Assembly: GCF_900110245.1 (NCBI RefSeq)
Contig: NZ_FOCZ01000002.1
Span: 434,001 to 498,000, forward strand
Direction: 5' to 3'
Length of the DNA: 64,000 nt
Source: Niastella yeongjuensis
GTDB taxonomy: Bacteria; Bacteroidota; Bacteroidia; Chitinophagales; Chitinophagaceae
The notes under the pieces were generated by a model. The model did not search any database and was not told where the DNA came from. It saw only the letters and a program-made list of their open reading frames with translations. Both the position numbers and the translations under genes were made by a program. This document shows, in pieces, positions 33,202 through 41,540 of the stretch. Position 1 is the stretch's first letter. Every line of letters starts with the position of its first letter.

Positions 33202-34503
33202 ATGCGATCCATTTTTTTATTGGATGATCAGGCTGGCTTATTGACTCTGAAGGATAAATTGTTATATGTGCTGGTGGTGATTTTTTTTGTAACCTTTTAT
33301 CCGGCCCATATTCCCTCTGTTAATGTTGTGTCGGTAGTTCTTCTGTCGTTGTACAGCTTTTTTATATATGGTTCATTCCGTGAAAAACTGAGTCTGTTAC
33401 GGCAGCGTAAGGAAGTGTTTGCAATGGCCGCGTTTTACTTATTGCATATAGTGAGCTCCCTTTGTTCGAAAGATGTGGCTGAAGGTTTTTCCTGGACGGT
33501 GATCCGGCTGCCATTATTCGTATTTCCTGTTGCCCTGGGATTTGTGTATATAAAACAGGCGCTAAAAGAGCGGATTTTGTTTGCCTTTGCGGTTATTACC
33601 ACCATCACTATCCTGTTCTGTTTTGTCTGGAGCATTGTGGTAAGCATTGCCGCAAAGGAATCTGCCTATTTGTATAACGATAACCTCACTGATGCAATCG
33701 AAAAGCAATCCATTTATATAGCCTTACTGGCCAATATTGCTATTTTCAGCTTCGTGTACCTGCTTTTCATGAAATCGCCACTGGTAGCAAAAAAAGGATT
33801 GGTGTATACCAGCTTGTTTATTTTACTGATGGCTGTTTTCTTTTTGGCCAGCCGTATTGCCCTTATTACCTTATTTGGCAGTGCTGTTTGTATGGCTGCC
33901 TGGTATATTATTCAGAAAAGAAAACTGAAACAGCTGGGTTTATTGGTGGCTGGTATTGTTGCTGTGTTAGTGGTATTGGTAACTGTTTTCCCAAAAACAT
34001 GGAACCGCTTTAAGGAGCTGGCTTTCACCAAATATGAATATACACACAAAGGTGAGGAAAGCCATTTTGATGTACCTGTTACTGCCGATCAATGGAATGG
34101 GGCCAATATCAGGCTGGCAGTATGGACTTGTGGATGGGAACTGGTAAAACAGAACCCGGTTTGGGGCGTACAGTTAGGTGATAAAGTTGACCGGATGATG
34201 GATATTTACAAGGCCAAACAATTTGATTTTGCCTATGAAACCCGCCGCAACATGCATAACAATTACCTGGATGTACTGGTGGCTTTTGGTATTGTAGGCC
34301 TGTTGTTATTCCTGTGGGGATTTTTATTTGAACCACTGCGCCAGTGTATTCGCCACAAAGACTATTTTGGCGTGTTTGTGATTGCTGCCTTTATGCTCTC
34401 CTTTATTCCCGAAACCTATTTTGACCGCAGTAACGGAAACATGGCATTTGGCTTTTTTATTGCTTTTATTGTAAGCTACAGGAAGCCTGTAATTACCCCA
34501 TAG
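33202..34503 (+). CDS. O-antigen ligase family membrane protein
   Basis: The 433-residue product has about 11 membrane helices, a large periplasmic loop (about 270-345) and the post-loop motif RRNMHNNYLDVLVAFGIVGLLLF (split, about 345-368). H-N-x-Y/F-L after the loop is the family signature of WaaL and Wzy_C proteins. It is the third such protein in the locus and a plausible ligase that attaches the finished glycan to its acceptor. It is alone on the plus strand with its own promoter. Confidence 0.88.
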   Translation: MRSIFLLDDQAGLLTLKDKLLYVLVVIFFVTFYPAHIPSVNVVSVVLLSLYSFFIYGSFREKLSLLRQRKEVFAMAAFYLLHIVSSLCSKDVAEGFSWTVIRLPLFVFPVALGFVYIKQALKERILFAFAVITTITILFCFVWSIVVSIAAKESAYLYNDNLTDAIEKQSIYIALLANIAIFSFVYLLFMKSPLVAKKGLVYTSLFILLMAVFFLASRIALITLFGSAVCMAAWYIIQKRKLKQLGLLVAGIVAVLVVLVTVFPKTWNRFKELAFTKYEYTHKGEESHFDVPVTADQWNGANIRLAVWTCGWELVKQNPVWGVQLGDKVDRMMDIYKAKQFDFAYETRRNMHNNYLDVLVAFGIVGLLLFLWGFLFEPLRQCIRHKDYFGVFVIAAFMLSFIPETYFDRSNGNMAFGFFIAFIVSYRKPVITP

Positions 34504-34518
34504 TTATATTGGGGAGTA

Positions 34519-35463
34519 CTATCTTTTAGGGTAATTAGTAATATCATAATTGGCTGCAGCTAACAACAGTTGAAATCCTAATATTATTAGCATGGTAGGA
34601 ATAACAACCGTGCCGGTGGGCGCTGGAATGAATGCGCTGGCGTATTTTATGTACATCACAATACCATATATGATTCCAAACAGGAAAAGTGGTAACCCGG
34701 AGAGTATAAATAAGGAGGCAATGTTAAACTCGTAAAGAAAATATTTTAAAATTATCCTTCTAAAAAAAGCCAGGATCAGCTTAGGCGGAAATTCGATCAG
34801 GGTTTTTGTTTTAGACAGACCAGATACCTCGCTGCCATAACGGGCCTTCATGGGTACATCCTGTACCACAGCTCCTACGTGATACAATTCAATCAGTACA
34901 GAAGATTCAAAGAAGTACCTTTTGTGGATCTGTTTAAAATTAAAGCTTTGTAGCACGTCGTTCTTAATAGCGAAGTAACCGTTTGTAGGGTCGAAAATAT
35001 TCCAGTAACCTGAGGCGCCTTTGATCAAAAAGCTAAGTCCGAGATTGCCGATCCTTCTGCCTAAAGGCATGCTTTTCAGGGCATTTAAATCACGGAAGCG
35101 GTTCCCTTTGGTAAAATCTGCCGTGTTCTCAAGGAGTGGTTTTAATAATGCGGGAATATAGGAAGGGTCCATTTGATCATCCCCATCCATTTTTATGGTG
35201 ATGTCACAGTTCAGTTCAAGGCTTTTTTTAAATCCTGTCAGCATTGCCCCACCTACGCCCTGATTGACCTCGTGTTTCAGGTATATGATTTTCTTATTCT
35301 CCTTTTGTAGGTGAAGAAGAATGGATTCTGATTCGTCGGGCGATCTGTCGTTTACTGTAATAATATAATCTATTTCGGCAGGTAGATTGGTTATTACTTT
35401 TTCGATATGCGCGGCAACGTTATAACAGGGGATTATTACAGAAACGATCATAAGGTTTTGCAT
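34519..35463 (-). CDS. GT2 glycosyltransferase with C-terminal membrane helices
   Basis: The product (314 residues from MQNLMIVS; the second Met at 35451 is equally possible) has a GT-A domain opening VSVIIPCYNVAAHIEKVI, a metal-binding DGDDQMDPSYIP motif, and two C-terminal membrane helices (about 230-255 and 275-300). This matches polyprenyl-phosphate glycosyltransferases (DPM1/GtrB-like), which transfer a sugar to undecaprenyl phosphate. It lies at the end of the minus-strand train, after Wzm/Wzt, and may supply lipid-linked monosaccharide to the GT-C-type proteins of the same train (inference). Confidence 0.88.
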   Translation of the reverse strand: MQNLMIVSVIIPCYNVAAHIEKVITNLPAEIDYIITVNDRSPDESESILLHLQKENKKIIYLKHEVNQGVGGAMLTGFKKSLELNCDITIKMDGDDQMDPSYIPALLKPLLENTADFTKGNRFRDLNALKSMPLGRRIGNLGLSFLIKGASGYWNIFDPTNGYFAIKNDVLQSFNFKQIHKRYFFESSVLIELYHVGAVVQDVPMKARYGSEVSGLSKTKTLIEFPPKLILAFFRRIILKYFLYEFNIASLFILSGLPLFLFGIIYGIVMYIKYASAFIPAPTGTVVIPTMLIILGFQLLLAAANYDITNYPKR

Positions 35464-35515
35464 TTGTAGATATAAGTCATAGGCATGCATGCCGGGGCTT
35501 CAATGGCGCTATTTA

Positions 35516-36250
35516 TCAATGATTGTCTTCTACATACATTTCAATGGCTTTGTCTGTATTCCCAAAATAAACCAAACTGCCGTTTTTCATGAACGCAGTG
35601 CGGTTACAGTATTTTTTTATGGTGTCCATGCTGTGGCTAACCAGGATAACCGTTTTTCCCTCGATCCAGCTTGACTCAAATACTTTGATCGCTTTTTCCT
35701 GGAACTTCATATCACCCACGGCGAAGATCTCATCGAGGAACATGATATCAGCCCCGGCATTTACCGCAATAGAAAAAGCCAGCCTGGCCACCATACCTGA
35801 AGAAAAGAATTTGATCTTGGAATCGATGAATTCACGCAGTTCGGCAAAATCTACTATTTTATCAAAAATTTCATCAATTTCTTTGATCTTCAAACCCAAT
35901 ACCGATGCGGATACATATATGTTCTCACGGGCGGTGAGTTCATGGCTCATGCCCACACCCAGGTTCATTAATAAGGTGGTGCCGAAAATATTGATGTTAC
36001 CGGTATCTGATGGATATACACCTGCCAGTAATTTGATCAGGGTTGACTTGCCGCAACCGTTCCTGCCCAGTAAACCAATACATTCCCCCTTGTAGATCTC
36101 GAAATCCATTGTTTTCAGGGCTTCTACTTTTTTTGTACGTGGGGGATTGAACAGGTTGAATAACCGGTGTTTTACAGTATTGTGGCTGTCTTCTGATATC
36201 CGGAATGTTTTACTTATTGATTTCGCCTGAATTGCCAGCGCCTTTGTCAT
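35516..36250 (-). CDS. Polysaccharide ABC exporter ATPase (Wzt-type, short)
   Basis: The 244-residue product (start at MTKALAIQAK, 2 bases after the permease stop) is an ATPase with Walker A GRNGCGKST, signature FFSSGMVARLAF (the form used by glycan and teichoic-acid exporters) and Walker B IMFLDEIFAVGD. It ends shortly after the ATPase domain, so it lacks the carbohydrate-binding C-terminal domain of cap-recognising Wzt proteins. With the adjacent permease it should export a completed lipid-linked glycan to the periplasm. Confidence 0.93.
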   Translation of the reverse strand: MTKALAIQAKSISKTFRISEDSHNTVKHRLFNLFNPPRTKKVEALKTMDFEIYKGECIGLLGRNGCGKSTLIKLLAGVYPSDTGNINIFGTTLLMNLGVGMSHELTARENIYVSASVLGLKIKEIDEIFDKIVDFAELREFIDSKIKFFSSGMVARLAFSIAVNAGADIMFLDEIFAVGDMKFQEKAIKVFESSWIEGKTVILVSHSMDTIKKYCNRTAFMKNGSLVYFGNTDKAIEMYVEDNH

Positions 36251-36252
36251 GA

Positions 36253-37050
36253 TTATAGTTTTTCTGCGGCTTTTGATCCTAATTTGTTTAAAAGAAATAT
36301 GCCAAGTAATAACAGTATTACAGCATATCCCAAATCCCAAACAAAAAGCCCGAAGTCAGGTGCTGTGCCTTCCATGGTAGCTTTTCTGGCATTTATAATA
36401 ATTCCTGCTATAGGATTCAGATAATCGAATTTGGGCAGCCTTGCTTTAAATATGTCGAGCTTATAAAATATAGGCGACAAAAAGAAAAGGAATGAGCAGA
36501 ACACCTGCCACACCTGCGTAATATCTTTTGCTATTACATAGATATTGGATAGGATCAATGAGCTGGCTAAAGAAAGTATATACAGGTTTATAAACAGCGG
36601 AAGTATCCAAAGCGTATGGATGGTGCTGAATGCTGTGCCTCTTTCAATAAAATTATAGAATATCAGGAACATGATGAAGTTGAAGAAAAGCCCGATGGTA
36701 TTACTCAACAGCGTGGAAACATATATTTCCAGCTTATTCATGTTACTGTATTCGTATAAGTATTTCTTTGTATTGAGAATTTGTACCGTTCCGGTAGTGG
36801 ATTCAACAAAAAAGTTCCAAAGGATCAACCCTATAAAAAGATAGGAAGCAAATGCAGGTACATTTTGCTTCATGATGGTTTGAAATACTATATAGTAAAT
36901 CGCAATATCCATCAATGGCTTGATCAATGCCCATAAAAGACCAAGCTTATTCTCATAGTATCTTAATTTAAACTCAATTTTTGCAAGCAACCACAATCTT
37001 TCTGCCTTATTCGACCGCCTCACCCAATCTGTTAAAATACCAATGATCAT
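36253..37050 (-). CDS. Polysaccharide ABC exporter permease (Wzm-type)
   Basis: The 265-residue product has six membrane helices of the ABC-2 type, with the characteristic N-terminal amphipathic part LWLLAKIEFKLRYYENKLGLLW before helix 1 and a PIFYKLD turn before the last segment. It forms the channel half of a Wzm-Wzt exporter. Its ATG shares one base with the stop codon of the upstream GT4-GT2 gene, so the exporter and that enzyme are translationally coupled. Confidence 0.93.
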   Translation of the reverse strand: MIIGILTDWVRRSNKAERLWLLAKIEFKLRYYENKLGLLWALIKPLMDIAIYYIVFQTIMKQNVPAFASYLFIGLILWNFFVESTTGTVQILNTKKYLYEYSNMNKLEIYVSTLLSNTIGLFFNFIMFLIFYNFIERGTAFSTIHTLWILPLFINLYILSLASSLILSNIYVIAKDITQVWQVFCSFLFFLSPIFYKLDIFKARLPKFDYLNPIAGIIINARKATMEGTAPDFGLFVWDLGYAVILLLLGIFLLNKLGSKAAEKL

Positions 37051-39221
37051 TAATTAAAATGTTTTTTTAATCTTAACGCTATTCTTTTTAAAGTGTTATT
37101 CTTTTTAATAACCTCAACTGTATGTCTGTATACCCAGCCATTGCTTTGGGGGTTGGTAACAACCGTATGGCTAAACGTAGGGTTATCATACATGTAGCCC
37201 GGCCCATTCGCATTTAATAAATTAATTATTTGACTGGCAAATTTAGCGTAATAATGGCTATGTTTTTCTGCAATATATTTATAAGCGTACAACCACTTTT
37301 CCCGGTTAATTCCCGGGACCATTGAATCAGGCCGTACCCGGGACTGAAACAGGAACTCAGGTATCATAACGCCGTTATATCCCTTTGATAATAAATGAAC
37401 TAGATGTTCGTAATCCTCTACGCCATAACCCACTGTTGTATCGTTCAGGCCAGCTTCCAGAAAGGCAGCTTTTTTATATATCAGCCCACATGCGTTTGCC
37501 GGATTATGCACCAGCAGGTAAGGCGGCTGAGGGGTATAGGTTATGTACTTGAAATTATTATCCTGGAAATATTGTATAAATGCTCCTGCAAAGAACACAT
37601 TGTCGTACTGTTTTAAGATCTTTATCGCTTTCTCATAATAATCAGGCGTTACCGTATTGCCCGAATCCAAAAAGGCGATCAGATCGCCGGTCGCCTTCCG
37701 GGCTCCGTAGTTACGAGTTTCCGCCAGCCCGGAGTTAGGTTTATTTAAAACTTTAACCCCGTCTATCTGAGCCATTTCGTCTAAAACGGCAATACTTTCG
37801 TGATCCGTACTGCCATCATTTATGATCAGAATCTCAATTGGCTGATAATTACTGAGTTTTATCGATTGTATAGTGACCTTTATGTATTTACCCATATTGT
37901 AATAGGGTACTATAACACTTAACCGATCGCCGGAAACTGAAACGGTATTATATTCATTCTGGTATAAAAATGGAAAATTTCTTGTTTGTTTAGTTTCTCT
38001 AATGGTATCGTTCAGTAACTGTAATTTTTGTTTTGCGACCTTTTCGGGGGCGTACATGTCTGCCACTTTCTTTTGAGCGGCTTTACCGATTTCGATTATT
38101 TTTTCATCGGACAACGACAGCACCAGTTTCAGTTTCTCTTCAAAATCGTTCTCAATTGTATGATCGAACAAAAATCCATTTACGCCATGGTCTATCATTT
38201 CGCGTTGCCCACCCTGTACAGATGTCAACACTATTTTACCAAGCGCCATGGTTTCTATGATCACATAGGGCAGGTTGTCGATAATGCTGGGCACAATAAT
38301 AACATGAGCGCTGCTTAATTCATTTGCGATCTCAGTTGGTTTTATTTTACCGTGGAACAGCAATAGTTTCTCATCGATGTATTTTTTGTATTTGTCTTCT
38401 ATCAACTGGCCCATGGTCAGCTGTTCGGGATGATAAATAATGTCAGTTCCGCCGAATACATTCAAAGGATGGGGAAATCCATTGTCCCACATCTTTTGAA
38501 AATATTTCATCAGTTCAAAACTGCCTTTCTGCATCGATAGCTTACCGAAGAAAGCAATTTTGTTGCGGGTAACAGCGCCGGGAGCCGGGGCCTCTTTGGT
38601 ATAATAGGGGTTGCGAAGAACTACTTTCTTTTTGTTGGCAAGGGTTACATAAGGTTCCGTTGCTTCAAGTAGAAAGCCCGTGGGGCCAATGATCAGGTCG
38701 GCCATCCTAAGGGCTTCTTTTTCAGTTTGGCATACATGAAACTCCGGGAATCGGTCAACGGGCACCCGGTTGTATTCGAGGTATATGAACGCCGGAGAAT
38801 GCAGCGTAATTACAATAGGAATATCCTTTACATCCTCATATAAGAGGTGCTTGAACTGAAGTAAATAATAAGCGATGCCCTGATAGTCCTGGGCTTCAAT
38901 AACATCGGGCTTTCCTTCAAGACTGATAAGATGCTGTACGATCAGGGCAAATTCGTAGCTAACCCGGGCAAAATGGCCCATGTATTCATGTAATTTGCTT
39001 CGGTTAATATTAAACCTTACTATGCGGGCACCTTCCTGGCTTTTTTCTATTTTATAGTCTGCAACGGAATCGTCGGGAATGAAAACTGTTACATCTACAT
39101 TCAAATTAGCAAGCATTTGAGCCGTATGGTAGCAGTAAGTACTAATACCACCACCGTGGAAGGGCGGATATTCAGTAGTAAGTAACCAGAATTTCAATTT
39201 TTTTAAATTTAATTGGCACAA
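37050..39221 (-). CDS. Two-domain GT4-GT2 fusion glycosyltransferase (copy 1)
   Basis: The 723-residue product joins a GT-B/GT4 domain (about 1-400, opening LLTTEYPPFHGGGISTYCYH, later VIIETMALGKIVL) and a GT-A/GT2 domain (about 430-650, opening RLSVIVPYYNMGKYIK). The end shows a shared NANGPGY..NPTF block and a short basic helix. In the GT2 half the usual metal-binding D-x-D is FLDSGNTVTP, whereas copy 2 has FLDPDDTIHP, so the second Asp is lost here. The gene overlaps the Wzm start by one base. It may add two sugars in turn. Confidence 0.9.
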   Translation of the reverse strand: MCQLNLKKLKFWLLTTEYPPFHGGGISTYCYHTAQMLANLNVDVTVFIPDDSVADYKIEKSQEGARIVRFNINRSKLHEYMGHFARVSYEFALIVQHLISLEGKPDVIEAQDYQGIAYYLLQFKHLLYEDVKDIPIVITLHSPAFIYLEYNRVPVDRFPEFHVCQTEKEALRMADLIIGPTGFLLEATEPYVTLANKKKVVLRNPYYTKEAPAPGAVTRNKIAFFGKLSMQKGSFELMKYFQKMWDNGFPHPLNVFGGTDIIYHPEQLTMGQLIEDKYKKYIDEKLLLFHGKIKPTEIANELSSAHVIIVPSIIDNLPYVIIETMALGKIVLTSVQGGQREMIDHGVNGFLFDHTIENDFEEKLKLVLSLSDEKIIEIGKAAQKKVADMYAPEKVAKQKLQLLNDTIRETKQTRNFPFLYQNEYNTVSVSGDRLSVIVPYYNMGKYIKVTIQSIKLSNYQPIEILIINDGSTDHESIAVLDEMAQIDGVKVLNKPNSGLAETRNYGARKATGDLIAFLDSGNTVTPDYYEKAIKILKQYDNVFFAGAFIQYFQDNNFKYITYTPQPPYLLVHNPANACGLIYKKAAFLEAGLNDTTVGYGVEDYEHLVHLLSKGYNGVMIPEFLFQSRVRPDSMVPGINREKWLYAYKYIAEKHSHYYAKFASQIINLLNANGPGYMYDNPTFSHTVVTNPQSNGWVYRHTVEVIKKNNTLKRIALRLKKHFN

Positions 39222-39377
39222 TGTAATAAAATATGCGATAAACTATTACAAATTGCCTGCGCTAAGGAATAGTTAATTAATTATATTACAATATTTTCTG
39301 AATAGCAGCAAGTTTTTCGTTGTTGCATTTATTGGCCACGTACCATCTATGGACCCCATTTATTTTTCACCTGTTTT

Positions 39378-41540
39378 TTAATTACCAGGTTTTAATAAGC
39401 GTTTTAACCCCCGGGCCATTTTTCGCAAAGCCGGATAATTATTCAATACCTTTTTTGCTATTTCCGTGGTCACATCCGGCGGGGCACTGGCCTTTATGGA
39501 AAAATTGCTGGCAAAGGTAGGGTTGGCATGCAAATAACCGGGACCATTTGCATTTAAAATATTTGTACTTTCTGCGCCGTATTTGTTAAAAAGTGCTTTG
39601 TGTTTTTTTGACAGAAGCGTATAAAGAAAAAGTTTTTTATCAAGGGTGAACCCTCTTGCCATCGATTGATGTCGGATGCGGTAATTGTACAGCGTTTCCG
39701 GAATAGAAACACCATGAAATCCTTTTGATACCATATGTACGGCCATTTCATAGTCTTCCATGCCATACACAAACTCCTTGTCGTAGCCCCCCGTTTGCAG
39801 AATATCCTTTGTTTTGAACACAGTGCCGCTATGCACGGCATTATGATATAGCAGGTAGGGCACTTCAGGGTTTTGGGCAGGCCAGGTGCCGTCCGATGCT
39901 TCGAAATACCTCAACCAGCAACTGACAAAGCCGATATTGTCATACTTTTCAAGAATAGCTGTACTTTTTTGATAGTATTCGGGGTGAATGGTGTCGTCGG
40001 GATCGAGGAATGCTACATACCGGGTTTTGGTAAGGTACAAACCGGTATTGCGTGCTTCAGACAGGCCTGCATTATTTTGATGTATTATTTCAACCGCAGG
40101 GTACTTTTGCTGTAGGTCATTCAGTTTTAAAACACTGGCTTCGTCGGTGCTGCCATCATTTACAATGATGATCTTAATGTTTTTGTACGAACTGGCCAGG
40201 ATCGATTGAACGGTTTCTTCAACAAATTCACCCATGTTATAATAGGGGAGGACTACTGTAAGCCCATCCAGCAGCGCAGGCGTTTCCGTATTTTCCTGTT
40301 TGGGCTGGGGCCTGAGGACTGGAAAATTCTTTCTGATGGGTGTAGACTGAATAAAATCTGTAATGAACTGGTGTTTTACCGTATAATAATTGTCGGAAGA
40401 ACATACCGCAGCAGCTGCTTTGGCATTTTCACCCATGCTTTTCAATTCTGTGGCTGTTAATGAAAGTATGCGGTTGAGCTTTTCTTCAAAACTGTTTGGC
40501 TGTTTCCAATTGAAAATGAAACCTGACTGGTTGTCTTGCAGTAATTCATCCAGGCCAGCCTCTGAAGAAGATAATACTACTTTCCCTGCCGCCATTGCGT
40601 ACAGCGCCTCTTGCGGAAGATTATCAACAAGCGAGGGAACAATGACTGCTTTTGCTGCTGCCATATGCGCCATCAACCTGTCCAGGGGTAAGGTTTCTGT
40701 AAGCTGCAGCCTGCCTGCTTCAATATGTGCGGCATACTTTTTACGAATCAACTCGCTTATGGTTAATTGCTCGGTAGTAACAATGTTTGTTGAATTGCCA
40801 ATGAAATGAAGGTGAAAATCCATTCCTTTCTTCCATAAACCGGCTGCTGCGGCCAGTAATTTCATGGTGCCTTTGGCATAAGACAGATGGCCGGCAACCA
40901 CAAAAGTATGCTCGTTTGTTTGAACAACCGGAGTTGTTTTCGATACCGTCTGTAAAGGATAAGGAACATAATTCACCAGGGATGGAAATGCTTCCATGTG
41001 TTGCCGTAACAATGTCACCAGATGCCTTCCCGGTGACAGGAACATATCGGCCGCAAGGATGCTGAACTTTTCCATTTCGCCATTCCAGTATTCGGGAAAC
41101 AGGTAACCCGGTGTATGGTTATATTCATGTAATAGAAATGAAGGCATGTGTGCGGTTACTATTACCGGAATGTTTTTCAGCAGCGGCTCACCGATGTGTT
41201 TTTGTAATAGCAGATAATAACCTATACCCATGTACTCCTGCACTTCAATTACGTCAGGGGTTTGCGACGCTAACAGTTTTATTACCTCATTGGCAAATTC
41301 GTAACTTAAGGCGCCATTATAACCCAGTATATGGTTCGACTTCCTTCCGTTCAGTGAAAAGTTATGGAGGGTAATGTTTTTTGAAACGGTAGTTACCTGA
41401 TCGACATTACCTGCCCCGCCTTTAATGATCAGTACCTCATGTCCTTTTTCTGCAAATATTTGAGCATGGTTGTTCACGTAAGCTCCAATGCCTTCGCTAA
41501 TCTCTTGTGTAAATTCTGTAGTTAATATCCAATATTTCAT
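39378..41540 (-). CDS. Two-domain GT4-GT2 fusion glycosyltransferase (copy 2)
   Basis: The 720-residue product is a tandem paralogue of the protein encoded just downstream, with the same GT4 (about 1-400; LTTEFTQEISEGIGAYVNNHAQ opening) plus GT2 layout (about 425-650) and the same NANGPGY..NPTF C-terminal block. The GT2 half has LTVVLPYYNMGEFVEE and an intact D-P-D-D metal site, and the GLYLTKTRYVAF segment. Its start overlaps the stop of the GT-C-like gene upstream by 4 bases, so it is translationally coupled to a membrane enzyme. Probably a cytoplasmic dual-specificity enzyme. Confidence 0.92.
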   Translation of the reverse strand: MKYWILTTEFTQEISEGIGAYVNNHAQIFAEKGHEVLIIKGGAGNVDQVTTVSKNITLHNFSLNGRKSNHILGYNGALSYEFANEVIKLLASQTPDVIEVQEYMGIGYYLLLQKHIGEPLLKNIPVIVTAHMPSFLLHEYNHTPGYLFPEYWNGEMEKFSILAADMFLSPGRHLVTLLRQHMEAFPSLVNYVPYPLQTVSKTTPVVQTNEHTFVVAGHLSYAKGTMKLLAAAAGLWKKGMDFHLHFIGNSTNIVTTEQLTISELIRKKYAAHIEAGRLQLTETLPLDRLMAHMAAAKAVIVPSLVDNLPQEALYAMAAGKVVLSSSEAGLDELLQDNQSGFIFNWKQPNSFEEKLNRILSLTATELKSMGENAKAAAAVCSSDNYYTVKHQFITDFIQSTPIRKNFPVLRPQPKQENTETPALLDGLTVVLPYYNMGEFVEETVQSILASSYKNIKIIIVNDGSTDEASVLKLNDLQQKYPAVEIIHQNNAGLSEARNTGLYLTKTRYVAFLDPDDTIHPEYYQKSTAILEKYDNIGFVSCWLRYFEASDGTWPAQNPEVPYLLYHNAVHSGTVFKTKDILQTGGYDKEFVYGMEDYEMAVHMVSKGFHGVSIPETLYNYRIRHQSMARGFTLDKKLFLYTLLSKKHKALFNKYGAESTNILNANGPGYLHANPTFASNFSIKASAPPDVTTEIAKKVLNNYPALRKMARGLKRLLKPGN

